Source: a virus. From it: a stretch of DNA of 21,363 nt. The notes below the pieces were generated by a model. It saw nothing but the letters and a program-made list of their open reading frames with translations. It made no database searches and was not told the origin of the DNA. Shown piece after piece: positions 1 to 7,177 of the stretch. The DNA lies in IMG/VR virus record IMGVR_UViG_3300031688_000164, positions 1 to 21,363 of that record, one strand, 5' to 3'. Each line of letters starts with the position of its first letter. The stretch's first letter is position 1. Made by a program: the position numbers and the translations under genes.

Positions 1-305
1 CTCAGGAGATGAGAAGTATGGGGATTCCGGTTGTTAACTTCACGCCATCTAGGGGTAATGATAAAGTGACTAGGGTTCACTCGGTATCGCCATTATTTGA
101 AGCTGGGATGGTGTGGGTCCCTGACACTACTTGGGCGGATGAGTTAGTTGAGGAGGTTGCGGCATTTCCAAATGGTGAGCATGACGATTTGGTTGATAGC
201 ATGACACAGGCTTTGATGCGTTATCGTCAGGGCAATTTTGTTCAGTTGCCATCAGATGATTGGGAAGATGATGAGAACTCTGGTAGGATGCAGGTATATT
301 ATTGA
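1..305 (+). CDS. terL: Terminase large subunit, C-terminal end (5' partial)
   Basis: The frame is open from the left edge (first full codon at base 3), so this is the 3' end of a gene that begins outside the window. It is read as the C-terminal nuclease part of the large terminase, the motor that cuts and pumps phage DNA into the prohead. What shows this is a typical end-of-nuclease segment: a beta-strand/loop region ending in WVPDTTWADELVEEV, then PNGEHDDLVDSMTQAL, where the HDD-x-x-D acidic cluster matches the last metal-binding Asp region of the RNase H-like TerL nuclease fold. A short acidic tail follows. The portal gene two genes downstream fits the usual packaging order. The ATPase domain cannot be seen here. 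Confidence 0.88.
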   Translation, partial: QEMRSMGIPVVNFTPSRGNDKVTRVHSVSPLFEAGMVWVPDTTWADELVEEVAAFPNGEHDDLVDSMTQALMRYRQGNFVQLPSDDWEDDENSGRMQVYY

Positions 306-326
306 CAATAATTGCGAGTCGCACTG

Positions 327-1943
327 ATGGCTGAACCCTCCTATTCCCAGAACGTAGATACTGTGACGGTTTCTGCGGGTCCCTTATATAATTCAGATAA
401 CCCCGAGCGTATGGCTTTTGATGCGTACATGGCGGAAAACTACCCGGACCAGATTGAGGGCAGTAATTATTTTGATGCATTAGAGACGGCTTCGGTAAGT
501 GGCATGAAGCCGCTTGATGTTTATCAGGCCATGTCTTTGGGTGATTCGGAGGCCGCGGTTGAGGTAGCGAAGCGGTCTGGTTATGCCCTTCCGGTCGATA
601 TGCAGAGGGTTACTAGTCTGGGTACTGGCGACAAAAGGTCCAATCTCCATGGGCTGTATGTTCCTGAAGTAGTTGGAGACAGAAGTTTTTCGGTAATAAA
701 GTCCGGCAACATCAGTCGTCCTGACTTTTTCCCCGCTGAGAATCAGATGAATGCTATCTACGACCGTATGTCACAATACGAGAAGGCTTTTGGTGATAGC
801 CCTACGCCAGATATTTCCAGCAATCCAGAGATGTTTACGGAGGGCGATCAGATATTTACGATAGGGCCGGGTGGCATGGACCCTCAAACACTGGCTCACG
901 AGTTTTACCACCGCTCTGGGATAAGAGAAGAAAAGCCCATCTACACAATGTCCGTTATAAACGCTCAAACGCCCTTAGAGTATAAACAAGCGTTGATGGT
1001 CTATGCGGGAAAATACCGTAAGGAATTGTTGGAAGACCCTGAGACAGGCTATTTTACTTTTTCCAACTATCAGAAGTATGAAAAATTGCAAAGGGGCGAA
1101 GATGCCGAGCTACCTTCCGGATTAGAAAAAAACGTATTACTGGATATCACCGAGCGTCCCTACAAAAGTGGTGGTCTGCCCGCTAACAAGTCGGTCGCTT
1201 CTCAAATGGTTTTTGAAGAGTTTGATAAAGGCATCCGCGGACCTGACAGAGATGTGAAGCGGGAATTAGCTAACTTAGCTAATGGGGAAGGTCCGAGCAT
1301 GTTGGACACCGCTAAAGGAGGTATAGCAGACTTTTTTGGTTTAGAAGACACGCCTACTAAGCAAGAGCTTTTAGACGACCTTTATGAAATGCGTGTTACC
1401 GACAGCATTTTTGGTAAGCGTCGAGCGGAGCTACTCACAGAAGATGATTATGACAGCGATTACTTTATGGATTCCACGGCTAACCCAGACGAGATTTCAA
1501 AGTATAAGCTCATGCGTACCGCCGAGCCGAGGACATTGATCAACCGGGATTATGCCGAGGCTAACCCAGACCTTGTGGAGTATCAACGCAATGTTCCACA
1601 AATCACTGAAGAAGAGATAATGGAGCGATTTCTTGACCTTAGAGCCTTCGAAGAGGAGGGTGAGGGTTATACGGGAGATCGACAAAGACTTATGAATCAA
1701 GGTCTAAAGAGCTTAAACATAGAACAAAAGAATGTTCCACGTGGAACATCTGAGGATGGAATAGGTGAAATTATGAACAGACCACGGCCCACGGCCCCTG
1801 AAAACAGCAGGAAAAACGCGGCTACCGCTAAAATTATGCGTCAGGCCGGACTTCCTGTAAAATCAGAAAGAGATGCCTCCGACATTGAACCGGAGATATT
1901 AGAGCAATTAGACGCTATAATGGGCCGTTCTTCGGAGGAATAA
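327..1943 (+). CDS. HEXXH metallopeptidase-like protein between terminase and portal
   Basis: This 538-residue protein has no family I can name. Residues 191-195 read HEFYH inside LAHEFYHRSG, a hydrophobic-flanked HEXXH motif of the kind that binds zinc in gluzincin or metzincin peptidases. A plausible third ligand is E297 or E298 in MVFEEFDKG, about 100 residues on, but that is a guess. The C-terminal 250 residues are charged and probably helical or disordered. There is no signal peptide or membrane segment. I chose ATG 327; an in-frame TTG at 312 would add five residues, and neither start has a strong ribosome-binding site. The gene ends 3 nt before the portal start, so it should be co-transcribed with it. 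It could be a virion-injected or head-processing protease, or a protein that only keeps the motif. A perfect parS-like palindrome lies inside it at 1733-1748. Confidence 0.8.
   Translation: MAEPSYSQNVDTVTVSAGPLYNSDNPERMAFDAYMAENYPDQIEGSNYFDALETASVSGMKPLDVYQAMSLGDSEAAVEVAKRSGYALPVDMQRVTSLGTGDKRSNLHGLYVPEVVGDRSFSVIKSGNISRPDFFPAENQMNAIYDRMSQYEKAFGDSPTPDISSNPEMFTEGDQIFTIGPGGMDPQTLAHEFYHRSGIREEKPIYTMSVINAQTPLEYKQALMVYAGKYRKELLEDPETGYFTFSNYQKYEKLQRGEDAELPSGLEKNVLLDITERPYKSGGLPANKSVASQMVFEEFDKGIRGPDRDVKRELANLANGEGPSMLDTAKGGIADFFGLEDTPTKQELLDDLYEMRVTDSIFGKRRAELLTEDDYDSDYFMDSTANPDEISKYKLMRTAEPRTLINRDYAEANPDLVEYQRNVPQITEEEIMERFLDLRAFEEEGEGYTGDRQRLMNQGLKSLNIEQKNVPRGTSEDGIGEIMNRPRPTAPENSRKNAATAKIMRQAGLPVKSERDASDIEPEILEQLDAIMGRSSEE
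1733..1748. other. parS: Perfect parS-like centromere site (ParB binding site)
   Basis: The sequence is TGTTCCACGTGGAACA, a perfect palindrome whose symmetry extends one base each side (ATGTTCCACGTGGAACAT, 1732-1749). It equals the consensus of bacterial chromosomal parS sites, bound by the helix-turn-helix domain of the CTPase ParB. It lies within the HEXXH gene, where it encodes N-V-P-R-G-T in a charged C-terminal part of that protein. A second copy of the left half (ATGTTCCAC) occurs at 1591-1599. No parA or parB gene is visible in the window, so any ParB would have to come from the host or from elsewhere in the phage genome. That the site is functional is inference. Confidence 0.75.
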
Positions 1944-1946
1944 TAG

Positions 1947-4394
1947 ATGGCTAATGAAATAAAAGGTGTAGGTTCTTTGATGGATAACAATATTCCATCT
2001 CAGATTGATCCAGATGATTTAGATGCGGAAGTGCAGTTAGAGATTATGGATTTGGGTGAGCCCCTAGTCCGAAACTCAGACATTGAAGGTTCCCCTGAGA
2101 TAGAGATTATTCAGGAAGACGACGGTGGTGTCACAATAGATTTTGATCCGCAGGACGAGCGCGGCTCTAGTGATGACTTCTACGCTAACTTAGCGGAAGA
2201 GATGCCGGACCGCGAGCTTGCCGCTATTGCCAGCGAGCTTCTAGATCAGTTTGATGCTAACAAAGCCAGCCGTCAGGACTGGGAAGAGACTTACGCCAAT
2301 GGCCTAGAGTTGCTTGGATTCAACTACGAGGAGCGCGAGCAACCGTTCCGTGGCGCGTCGGGCGTGACTCACCCACTATTAGCCGAGGCCGCTACACAAT
2401 TCCAAGCGCAAGCCTTTAACGAGCTTCTACCTGCTACTGGTCCCGTCAAAACAGTTTCCTTGGGTAAGGACACACGTGCTAAGAAAGATCAGGCGCAGCG
2501 TGTTCAGACCTTTATGAATTACTACATTACGAATGTAATGGAAGATTACACCCCGGATATGGACCAGATGTTGTTTTATCTGCCCTTGGCCGGAAGTACC
2601 TTTAAGAAGGTTTATTACGATGAGACTCTGGGCCGTGCGGTAAGTAAGTTTATCCCTGCTGAGAATCTCGTGGTTCCTTATGAGACTTCTGATTTAGACA
2701 CCTGTCCTAACATTACTCAAGTTGTACGCATGTCGTTGAATGATCTGCGTAAGAAGCAGTATGCCGGTCAGTATTTGGATATAGATGTCTTGCCTTCACA
2801 GGGCGAGTTAGATTCTGTACGTAAAGAAATCAACTATTTGGATGGTCTTGAGCCGTCTAACATTGATTACGATTGCACTCTTTTAGAAGTACATGCTGAC
2901 TTAGAGATTGAGGGCTACGAAGAATTAGACGATGACGGTGAGCCTATCGGCATTAAGGTTCCTTATCTGGTTACTATTTCCCAAGATAACGGACAGATAC
3001 TATCTATACGTAGAAACTACCGAGAAGATGACGAGTTAAAGAAGAAGATACAATATTTTGTTCATTACAAGTTCTTGCCCGGTTTTGGTTTCTACGGCCT
3101 TGGTTTGATCCACACTATTGGTGGTTTGTCTCGCACAGCTACTTCTGCACTACGTCAGCTTATCGATGCCGGTACTCTGTCTAACCTCCCAGCAGGATTC
3201 AAGGCCCGCGGCCTACGGATCAGGGACGACGATGAGCCTCTACAGCCCGGTGAGTTTAGGGATGTTGATGCACCCGGTGGTGCGATCCGAGACAGCTTGA
3301 TGCCGTTACCGTTTAAGGGACCGGATCAGACGCTGTATCAATTGTTAGGTTTTGTTGTTCAGGCCGGTCAGCGGTTCGCTACTATCACCGATATGAAGGT
3401 GGGCGACGGTAATCAGCAGGCGGCAGTTGGAACTACAATAGCGATGCTTGAGCAGGGCTCGCGTGTAATGAGTGCGGTGCATAAGCGTCTGCATTATGCC
3501 ATGCGTGTTGAGTTTAAGATTCTGGCCCGAGTTATGGGTGAGAGTCTCCCAGCGGAGTATCCATTTGAGGTTGCAGGTGCTGACGGCACCGTTATGGCTA
3601 CGGACTTTGATTCGCGGGTCGATATCATACCGGTAAGTAACCCGAACATCTTTAGTCAGGCGCAACGCATTGCTCTTGCTCAGAGTAAGCTACAGCTTGC
3701 TACTGCGGCACCAGAGCTACATAACTTGCACGAAGTTTATCGTGACATGTATGAAGCGATGGGCGTGACTGATTTAGATCGGATTATGAAGGCTACTCCC
3801 GACCCACGGCCCATGGACCCTGCACAAGAGAACATTAACGCTCTTGATATGTTGGAGTTACAGGCTTTTGAAGGTCAGGACCATCAGGCCCACATTATGG
3901 CTCACTTGGTATTTGGTAATACGCCTATGGTTGGTCAATTGCCTCCAGTTGCGATAACATTGCAGAAACACGTAATGGAGCATATCCAGATTGCGGCTAA
4001 AGAGCAGGCTTCGGTAGCTTACATGCAGAAGGTTATGGGCAATCAAGGCGCGCCAGCTACTCCGGAGGAGATGTTGGAGATGGAAGCCATGACAGCACAA
4101 TACATTGCGGAAGGTATGCAACAACTCAAGCAACTGTCTGAGCAGATAGCAACAGGCGGACAAGAGCAAGGTCCGGACCCATTGATTGCACTGAAGCAAC
4201 AGGAGCTAGAACTTAAAGCTCAGTCTGAACAGGCTGACGCACAGATTGATCAGACCAAGGTCCAACTCGACGCGCAGGCGCTTGAGATGCGTAACCGCCA
4301 GTTTGGCGAAAGGATTGAGGCACAAAAAGCGCAGACAACGGCTCGTATTGATGCCGCAAGAGAGCGCGAATTTATTAAACAGCAGGGGCAATAA
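1947..4394 (+). CDS. Portal protein (podovirus type)
   Basis: This 815-residue protein should form the dodecameric ring at one capsid vertex through which DNA enters and leaves and on which the adaptors dock. It has an acidic N-terminal arm (1-75), then the conserved segment with DWEETYANGLELLG and PFRGASGVTHPLLAEAA, typical of long podovirus portals. A central domain contains the glycine-rich stretch with FGFYGLGLIHTIGGLSR (about 380-400). The C-terminal 100 residues are rich in Gln, Glu, Lys and Ala and predicted as a long coiled coil, which fits a barrel extension projecting into the capsid. The length resembles P22-type portals (about 725) more than siphovirus ones (about 400-500). The start has a clear GGAGGA site at 1934-1939. 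It follows the terminase region and precedes the accessory and head genes, as expected. Confidence 0.88.
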   Translation: MANEIKGVGSLMDNNIPSQIDPDDLDAEVQLEIMDLGEPLVRNSDIEGSPEIEIIQEDDGGVTIDFDPQDERGSSDDFYANLAEEMPDRELAAIASELLDQFDANKASRQDWEETYANGLELLGFNYEEREQPFRGASGVTHPLLAEAATQFQAQAFNELLPATGPVKTVSLGKDTRAKKDQAQRVQTFMNYYITNVMEDYTPDMDQMLFYLPLAGSTFKKVYYDETLGRAVSKFIPAENLVVPYETSDLDTCPNITQVVRMSLNDLRKKQYAGQYLDIDVLPSQGELDSVRKEINYLDGLEPSNIDYDCTLLEVHADLEIEGYEELDDDGEPIGIKVPYLVTISQDNGQILSIRRNYREDDELKKKIQYFVHYKFLPGFGFYGLGLIHTIGGLSRTATSALRQLIDAGTLSNLPAGFKARGLRIRDDDEPLQPGEFRDVDAPGGAIRDSLMPLPFKGPDQTLYQLLGFVVQAGQRFATITDMKVGDGNQQAAVGTTIAMLEQGSRVMSAVHKRLHYAMRVEFKILARVMGESLPAEYPFEVAGADGTVMATDFDSRVDIIPVSNPNIFSQAQRIALAQSKLQLATAAPELHNLHEVYRDMYEAMGVTDLDRIMKATPDPRPMDPAQENINALDMLELQAFEGQDHQAHIMAHLVFGNTPMVGQLPPVAITLQKHVMEHIQIAAKEQASVAYMQKVMGNQGAPATPEEMLEMEAMTAQYIAEGMQQLKQLSEQIATGGQEQGPDPLIALKQQELELKAQSEQADAQIDQTKVQLDAQALEMRNRQFGERIEAQKAQTTARIDAAREREFIKQQGQ

Positions 4395-4395
4395 C

Positions 4396-4593
4396 ATGAA
4401 ATCTAAAGTAAGCATTGTAACTAACACTCCGAAGGCGGCTCCAAAGGCCACTACTTACGCTGATATTAAGGGTCAAGGCCGTATTCCTTATGGCAAGACT
4501 GCTGAAGTAAAGATACCTACTACTATGACTCGCATGACTGCTCGCGGCATGGGTGCCGCTGTTAAGGGCGGCGGCTACATGGGTTGTAAGTAA
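4396..4593 (+). CDS. Small Gly/Lys-rich protein with ARG-x-GA motif
   Basis: A 65-residue basic protein of unknown function starting 1 nt after the portal stop, with an AGGGG ribosome-binding site at the end of the portal gene. I chose ATG 4396 over longer in-frame options because those would overlap the portal coiled coil. The C-terminus reads TARGMGAAVKGGGYMGCK. The ARG-x-GA core also occurs in the 105-residue protein at 13357-13674 (ARGCGAV), and both have a nearby Cys and a Lys/Gly-rich context. There is no membrane segment or enzymatic motif. I infer a small virion or DNA-associated protein. Close packing with the portal supports a real gene. Confidence 0.7.
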   Translation: MKSKVSIVTNTPKAAPKATTYADIKGQGRIPYGKTAEVKIPTTMTRMTARGMGAAVKGGGYMGCK

Positions 4594-4594
4594 A

Positions 4595-5788
4595 GTGTTT
4601 AACATAGACTTGTCTAGCCTTCCTAATTTCCCACCTAACTGGGACGAAATGACCGATGCCGAGAAATCGGCGTGGTTTAGAGAAAGGGCTGGTACGGCGG
4701 GTGGCGGTAGCAATAACCCGGACGGTATTCCCCCCGCAGTCGGTAACGTAGATGACGGTCGTACAGGAACTACTGGAACTACTGGAACTACTGGAACTAC
4801 TGGAACTACTGGAACTACTGGAACTACTGGCACTGCCGACCCTACTTCACAGGTAAGTTCGGGATTAGGCTCTTTATTTGTAGGTCAAGATGGTAAGGCC
4901 GTTTACACCTCTGACGGTCAATTAGTCGGTAATCAGGGTACTGGCGGGCCCATGTTCGATTTGGACTCGGACGGAGACGGAGTACCTGACGGCTATTTTT
5001 ACAATAGCTACTCAGAAGGTCAGTCAACCACCTCCTTATCTTGGCAACCCGCTACGGATGGTTCGGGACAAGGGGTATTTAATTACACCGATCCTGAAAC
5101 GGGTGCAGGAACTTTATTAAATCCCGGTCAAAAAATACCGGGTACGGGATATGGCGCAGACGCTAGGTTTGCCCCAGTTGGTCCCGACGGCGAAGATTAC
5201 GGTTTTTACGACAGTGAAGGTCGTGCGCTTTACGATGAGTTTGGTAGGACAATTGACCCTGAAACGGGCAAAGTGGATGATCAAATGGGTGCGGCTATTC
5301 GCAATATGGATACCAGCAACCTAGACCCACTTAGGCAGTACTCTGCTACTCGCCCTAATGATCCCAAAAACATCAATCCAATGTCTCAATATGGGCTACG
5401 GTTTCAAGACCCTAACGCACCAAAAGATACTGGTTCTGTGCCAAAAGCCCCCGAGCCTTACGTTCCCCCGGTTTATGACCCCGTTTTCCCCGAGTACGCT
5501 ACTAACCCGGGTGGAACACCTATTTCTCCGGTTGCACCACAGGCGAACCCTTTCTTGACTCAGCCTGTCAACGCAATAGCACCTCCGCCGGTAAGCCCTT
5601 TTGCTACTACGGTAGCACCTCCGCAGGTAAGCCCTTTTGCTACTACGGTAGCACCTCCGGTGCAGGCCAATCCTTTTCAAGGTGGAATAGGGTCTTTTGT
5701 ACAACAGCCCGAGGTAGCTCAACCTGTAGAACCCGTAGAGCAACCAGTACAACAACCTGTGTCAAACAATTTGTTTGGTGGAGGGTAA
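4595..5788 (+). CDS. Repeat-rich Gly/Pro/Thr protein with calcium-type Asp motif
   Basis: A 397-residue protein of unknown function. I chose GTG 4595, 1 nt after the previous stop; an upstream in-frame start at 4553 would overlap that gene by 41 nt. The N-terminus carries FPPNWDEMTDAEKSAWFRE. Residues 58-78 are seven Gly-Thr-Thr triplets coded by a perfect 9-bp tandem repeat. Residues 122-133 read DLDSDGDGVPDG, an Asp-rich loop like the calcium-binding repeats of thrombospondin type 3. The C-terminal 90 residues are Pro/Val/Gln-rich with repeated APPPVSPFATTV units and several NPF or SPF triplets, and end in LFGGG. The whole looks extended and low-complexity, more like a linker or surface protein than an enzyme. 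It sits between the portal and the lysis genes. Its role as a virion or accessory structural protein is inference. Confidence 0.75.
   Translation: MFNIDLSSLPNFPPNWDEMTDAEKSAWFRERAGTAGGGSNNPDGIPPAVGNVDDGRTGTTGTTGTTGTTGTTGTTGTTGTADPTSQVSSGLGSLFVGQDGKAVYTSDGQLVGNQGTGGPMFDLDSDGDGVPDGYFYNSYSEGQSTTSLSWQPATDGSGQGVFNYTDPETGAGTLLNPGQKIPGTGYGADARFAPVGPDGEDYGFYDSEGRALYDEFGRTIDPETGKVDDQMGAAIRNMDTSNLDPLRQYSATRPNDPKNINPMSQYGLRFQDPNAPKDTGSVPKAPEPYVPPVYDPVFPEYATNPGGTPISPVAPQANPFLTQPVNAIAPPPVSPFATTVAPPQVSPFATTVAPPVQANPFQGGIGSFVQQPEVAQPVEPVEQPVQQPVSNNLFGGG
4766..4828 (+). repeat. Seven perfect copies of a 9-bp tandem repeat (GGAACTACT)
   Basis: GGAACTACT is repeated seven times without a mismatch, followed by one degenerate copy (GGCACTGCC). 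It codes for Gly-Thr-Thr triplets. Because the unit is 9 bp, copy-number changes by slippage keep the reading frame. The lack of synonymous changes suggests recent expansion or active length variation. Confidence 0.95.
5578..5660 (+). repeat. 36-bp direct tandem repeat in the Pro-rich tail
   Basis: Two nearly identical 36-bp units (5578-5613 and 5614-5649) and an 11-bp start of a third. The units differ at two neighbouring bases only (CCGCCGG versus CCGCAGG context). They code for the 12-residue unit APPPVSPFATTV / APPQVSPFATTV. This is consistent with recent unequal duplication. Confidence 0.9.
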
Positions 5789-5790
5789 AG

Positions 5791-5979
5791 TTGGCTACAG
5801 TAAAAGACACCATTGCGAAACTTGAATCGCATGAAAAAGAATGCAGTATTAGGTACGAAAACATAGAAAAGCGTTTAGAGTCTGGAACCAAAAGGTTTGA
5901 TAGGCTTGAGTTGATAATGTTTAGCATGTATCCGTTTATTATAAGCGCGATAGCTTTGTTTAAGTGGATGCCTGCGTAG
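5791..5979 (+). CDS. Small coiled-coil protein with one C-terminal membrane segment (XhlA-like)
   Basis: A 62-residue protein. Residues 1-40 are a charged, probably coiled-coil helix, and residues 41-58 (LIMFSMYPFIISAIALFK) form one membrane segment with a very short tail. This layout resembles the XhlA haemolysin/holin-accessory family and other small lysis proteins, although sequence identity to them is not obvious. Translation starts at TTG 5791, supported by a strong GGAGGG site at 5779-5784 with six bases of spacing. The gene begins 2 nt after the previous stop and opens the block that ends with the lysozyme. I infer a lysis-accessory or membrane-anchoring role. Confidence 0.75.
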   Translation: MATVKDTIAKLESHEKECSIRYENIEKRLESGTKRFDRLELIMFSMYPFIISAIALFKWMPA

Positions 5980-5987
5980 GAGTTTGA

Positions 5988-6458
5988 ATGATCGCAGAAA
6001 TTTCCGCCGTAGTAGGGATACTCAAGGCGCTTAACGATGGGATATCTACTGTCAAGGAAAGCGGGAGTCACTTAACGGGGCTGTCGGGGGTTTTTGACGG
6101 CTTAACAAAAAGCAAGGCCGCTGTAGAGCAGATCGAAACAGATGTCAAAGAAGGTAACCATATCATTACTCAGGAGGAGGCTCTTGAGCTTGCTTGGGTT
6201 AAGCAGGATATCCGTCAGAAAGAAAAAGAACTAAAGAAATGCACTCCGCGAGAGGTCTGGCGAGACATGCTTGCCATTCAGCACAAATCCCTTATGGATG
6301 ACAAACAGCGCCGCGAGAAGGCTCGTTTAGCCAAGAACAGGGCTATAACCAAACGAGATGAAATGATAAAGAACATTCTTGGGGTATTGTTCCTTGCCGT
6401 CCTTGGCGCAGGGGGCTGGTACGCTATGGAAGTTATTAAGGTGTTTGACAGACAATGA
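5988..6458 (+). CDS. Membrane-anchored helical protein of the lysis block
   Basis: A 156-residue protein of unknown function. It has a mildly hydrophobic N-terminal helix (MIAEISAVVGILKALNDGIS), a long charged helical middle with many Lys, Arg and Glu, and one clear membrane segment at about 128-150 (ILGVLFLAVLGAGGWYAM). I recall similar short proteins with this N-terminus and a TPREVWRD-like centre in marine T4-like and podovirus genomes, without assigned function. The start has AGGAG at 5978-5982, overlapping the previous stop. Its 3' end overlaps the next gene by 4 nt (ATGA), implying coupled translation. The position among small membrane proteins upstream of a lysozyme suggests a lysis or envelope role. 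A spanin-like function is possible but lacks direct support. Confidence 0.75.
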   Translation: MIAEISAVVGILKALNDGISTVKESGSHLTGLSGVFDGLTKSKAAVEQIETDVKEGNHIITQEEALELAWVKQDIRQKEKELKKCTPREVWRDMLAIQHKSLMDDKQRREKARLAKNRAITKRDEMIKNILGVLFLAVLGAGGWYAMEVIKVFDRQ

Positions 6459-6775
6459 CACCGAAAAGACTAGAGAAAGAAAGCAAGTACTCTGAGTTTG
6501 ACTTAGATAACGATGGCATCGTCACTGACGAGGAAATTGCTCGTCACACGGAGATGGCTGATCAGACTATCAGGGAAGAGAAGGCAGACTCACAAAGAAA
6601 GATGGCGTGGGTCGCTATGGTTAGTATGTGCGTCTATGCCCTGCTTCCTATAATGCCTTTCATTCCCGAATCAAGATTATCTACTATAGCTTCATTAAGT
6701 GACATGCTGTTTCTGTCTCAGGCCAGTGTGATCGGAATGTTTTTTGGCGCGACTGCCTATATGACGAGGAAGTAA
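6455..6775 (+). CDS. EF-hand protein with two membrane segments
   Basis: A 106-residue protein. Residues 16-27 (DLDNDGIVTDEE) form a textbook EF-hand loop: Asp at loop positions 1, 3 and 5, Gly at 6, Val at 8, Thr at 9 and Glu at 12. It is flanked by helices (KRLEKESKYSEF and IARHTEMADQTIRE). Two membrane segments follow at about 50-70 (MAWVAMVSMCVYALLPIMPFI) and 82-103. Only one EF-hand is present, whereas most functional EF-hands come in pairs, so dimerisation may be needed. The start overlaps the preceding stop by 4 nt. Its size, two TM segments and position before a holin-like gene and lysozyme suggest a holin or holin regulator that senses calcium. That function is inferred. Confidence 0.8.
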   Translation: MTPKRLEKESKYSEFDLDNDGIVTDEEIARHTEMADQTIREEKADSQRKMAWVAMVSMCVYALLPIMPFIPESRLSTIASLSDMLFLSQASVIGMFFGATAYMTRK

Positions 6776-6777
6776 CT

Positions 6778-7176
6778 ATGTTGCAAGCACTTATAGGGCC
6801 AGTATCTGGCTTACTCGACAAGTTTATCGAAGACAAAGATACCAAAAACGCCTTGGCACACGAGATAGCCACCATGTCCGAGCGCCATGCTCAAGAACTC
6901 GCCAAGGGACAGTTAGAGGTCAATAAGGTCGAAGCGGCCTCAAAATCTATGTTTGTAGCTGGATGGCGACCAGCCGTGGGATGGGTGACTGTAATCGGCA
7001 TGGCCTCAAACTACATCCTGATCCCTATGGGCAATTTTGGTTTGGCATTAGCCGGTAGTGACATAGCCATACCTCTGTTACAGATGTCTGAGATGATGCC
7101 TGTGCTTTTAGGTATGCTCGGTCTTGGCGGTATGCGTACCGTTGAAAAGATTCAGAAAGTATCAAGGGAGAAGTAA
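6778..7176 (+). CDS. Holin, three-TM type (gene-transfer-agent holin family)
   Basis: A 132-residue protein that should make the membrane lesion releasing the endolysin or allowing cell lysis. The N-terminal part (1-55) is a charged amphipathic helix. The core GWRPAVGWVTVIGMASNY (62-79) is the signature of the GTA_holin_3TM-type family known from gene-transfer agents and marine phages. Hydrophobic segments lie at about 66-92 and 103-118, and the tail is basic (KIQKVSREK). A GAGGAAG site precedes the ATG. The lysozyme starts 1 nt after its stop, the usual holin-endolysin pairing. Confidence 0.85.
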   Translation: MLQALIGPVSGLLDKFIEDKDTKNALAHEIATMSERHAQELAKGQLEVNKVEAASKSMFVAGWRPAVGWVTVIGMASNYILIPMGNFGLALAGSDIAIPLLQMSEMMPVLLGMLGLGGMRTVEKIQKVSREK

Positions 7177-7177
7177 G

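Noticed and set aside
2472-2477. CACGTG within the portal gene as a ParB site
   Set aside because: The core is present but the flanks do not match parS, so it is an ordinary hexamer by chance.
4766-4828. Short direct repeats as a CRISPR array
   Set aside because: The units are 9 bp, contiguous and without spacers, and they code for Gly-Thr-Thr triplets.
4375-4833. Minus-strand reading frame of 152 residues with repeated VVP
   Set aside because: It is the reverse reading of the GGAACTACT repeat and flanking coding sequence; low-complexity and antisense to convincing genes.
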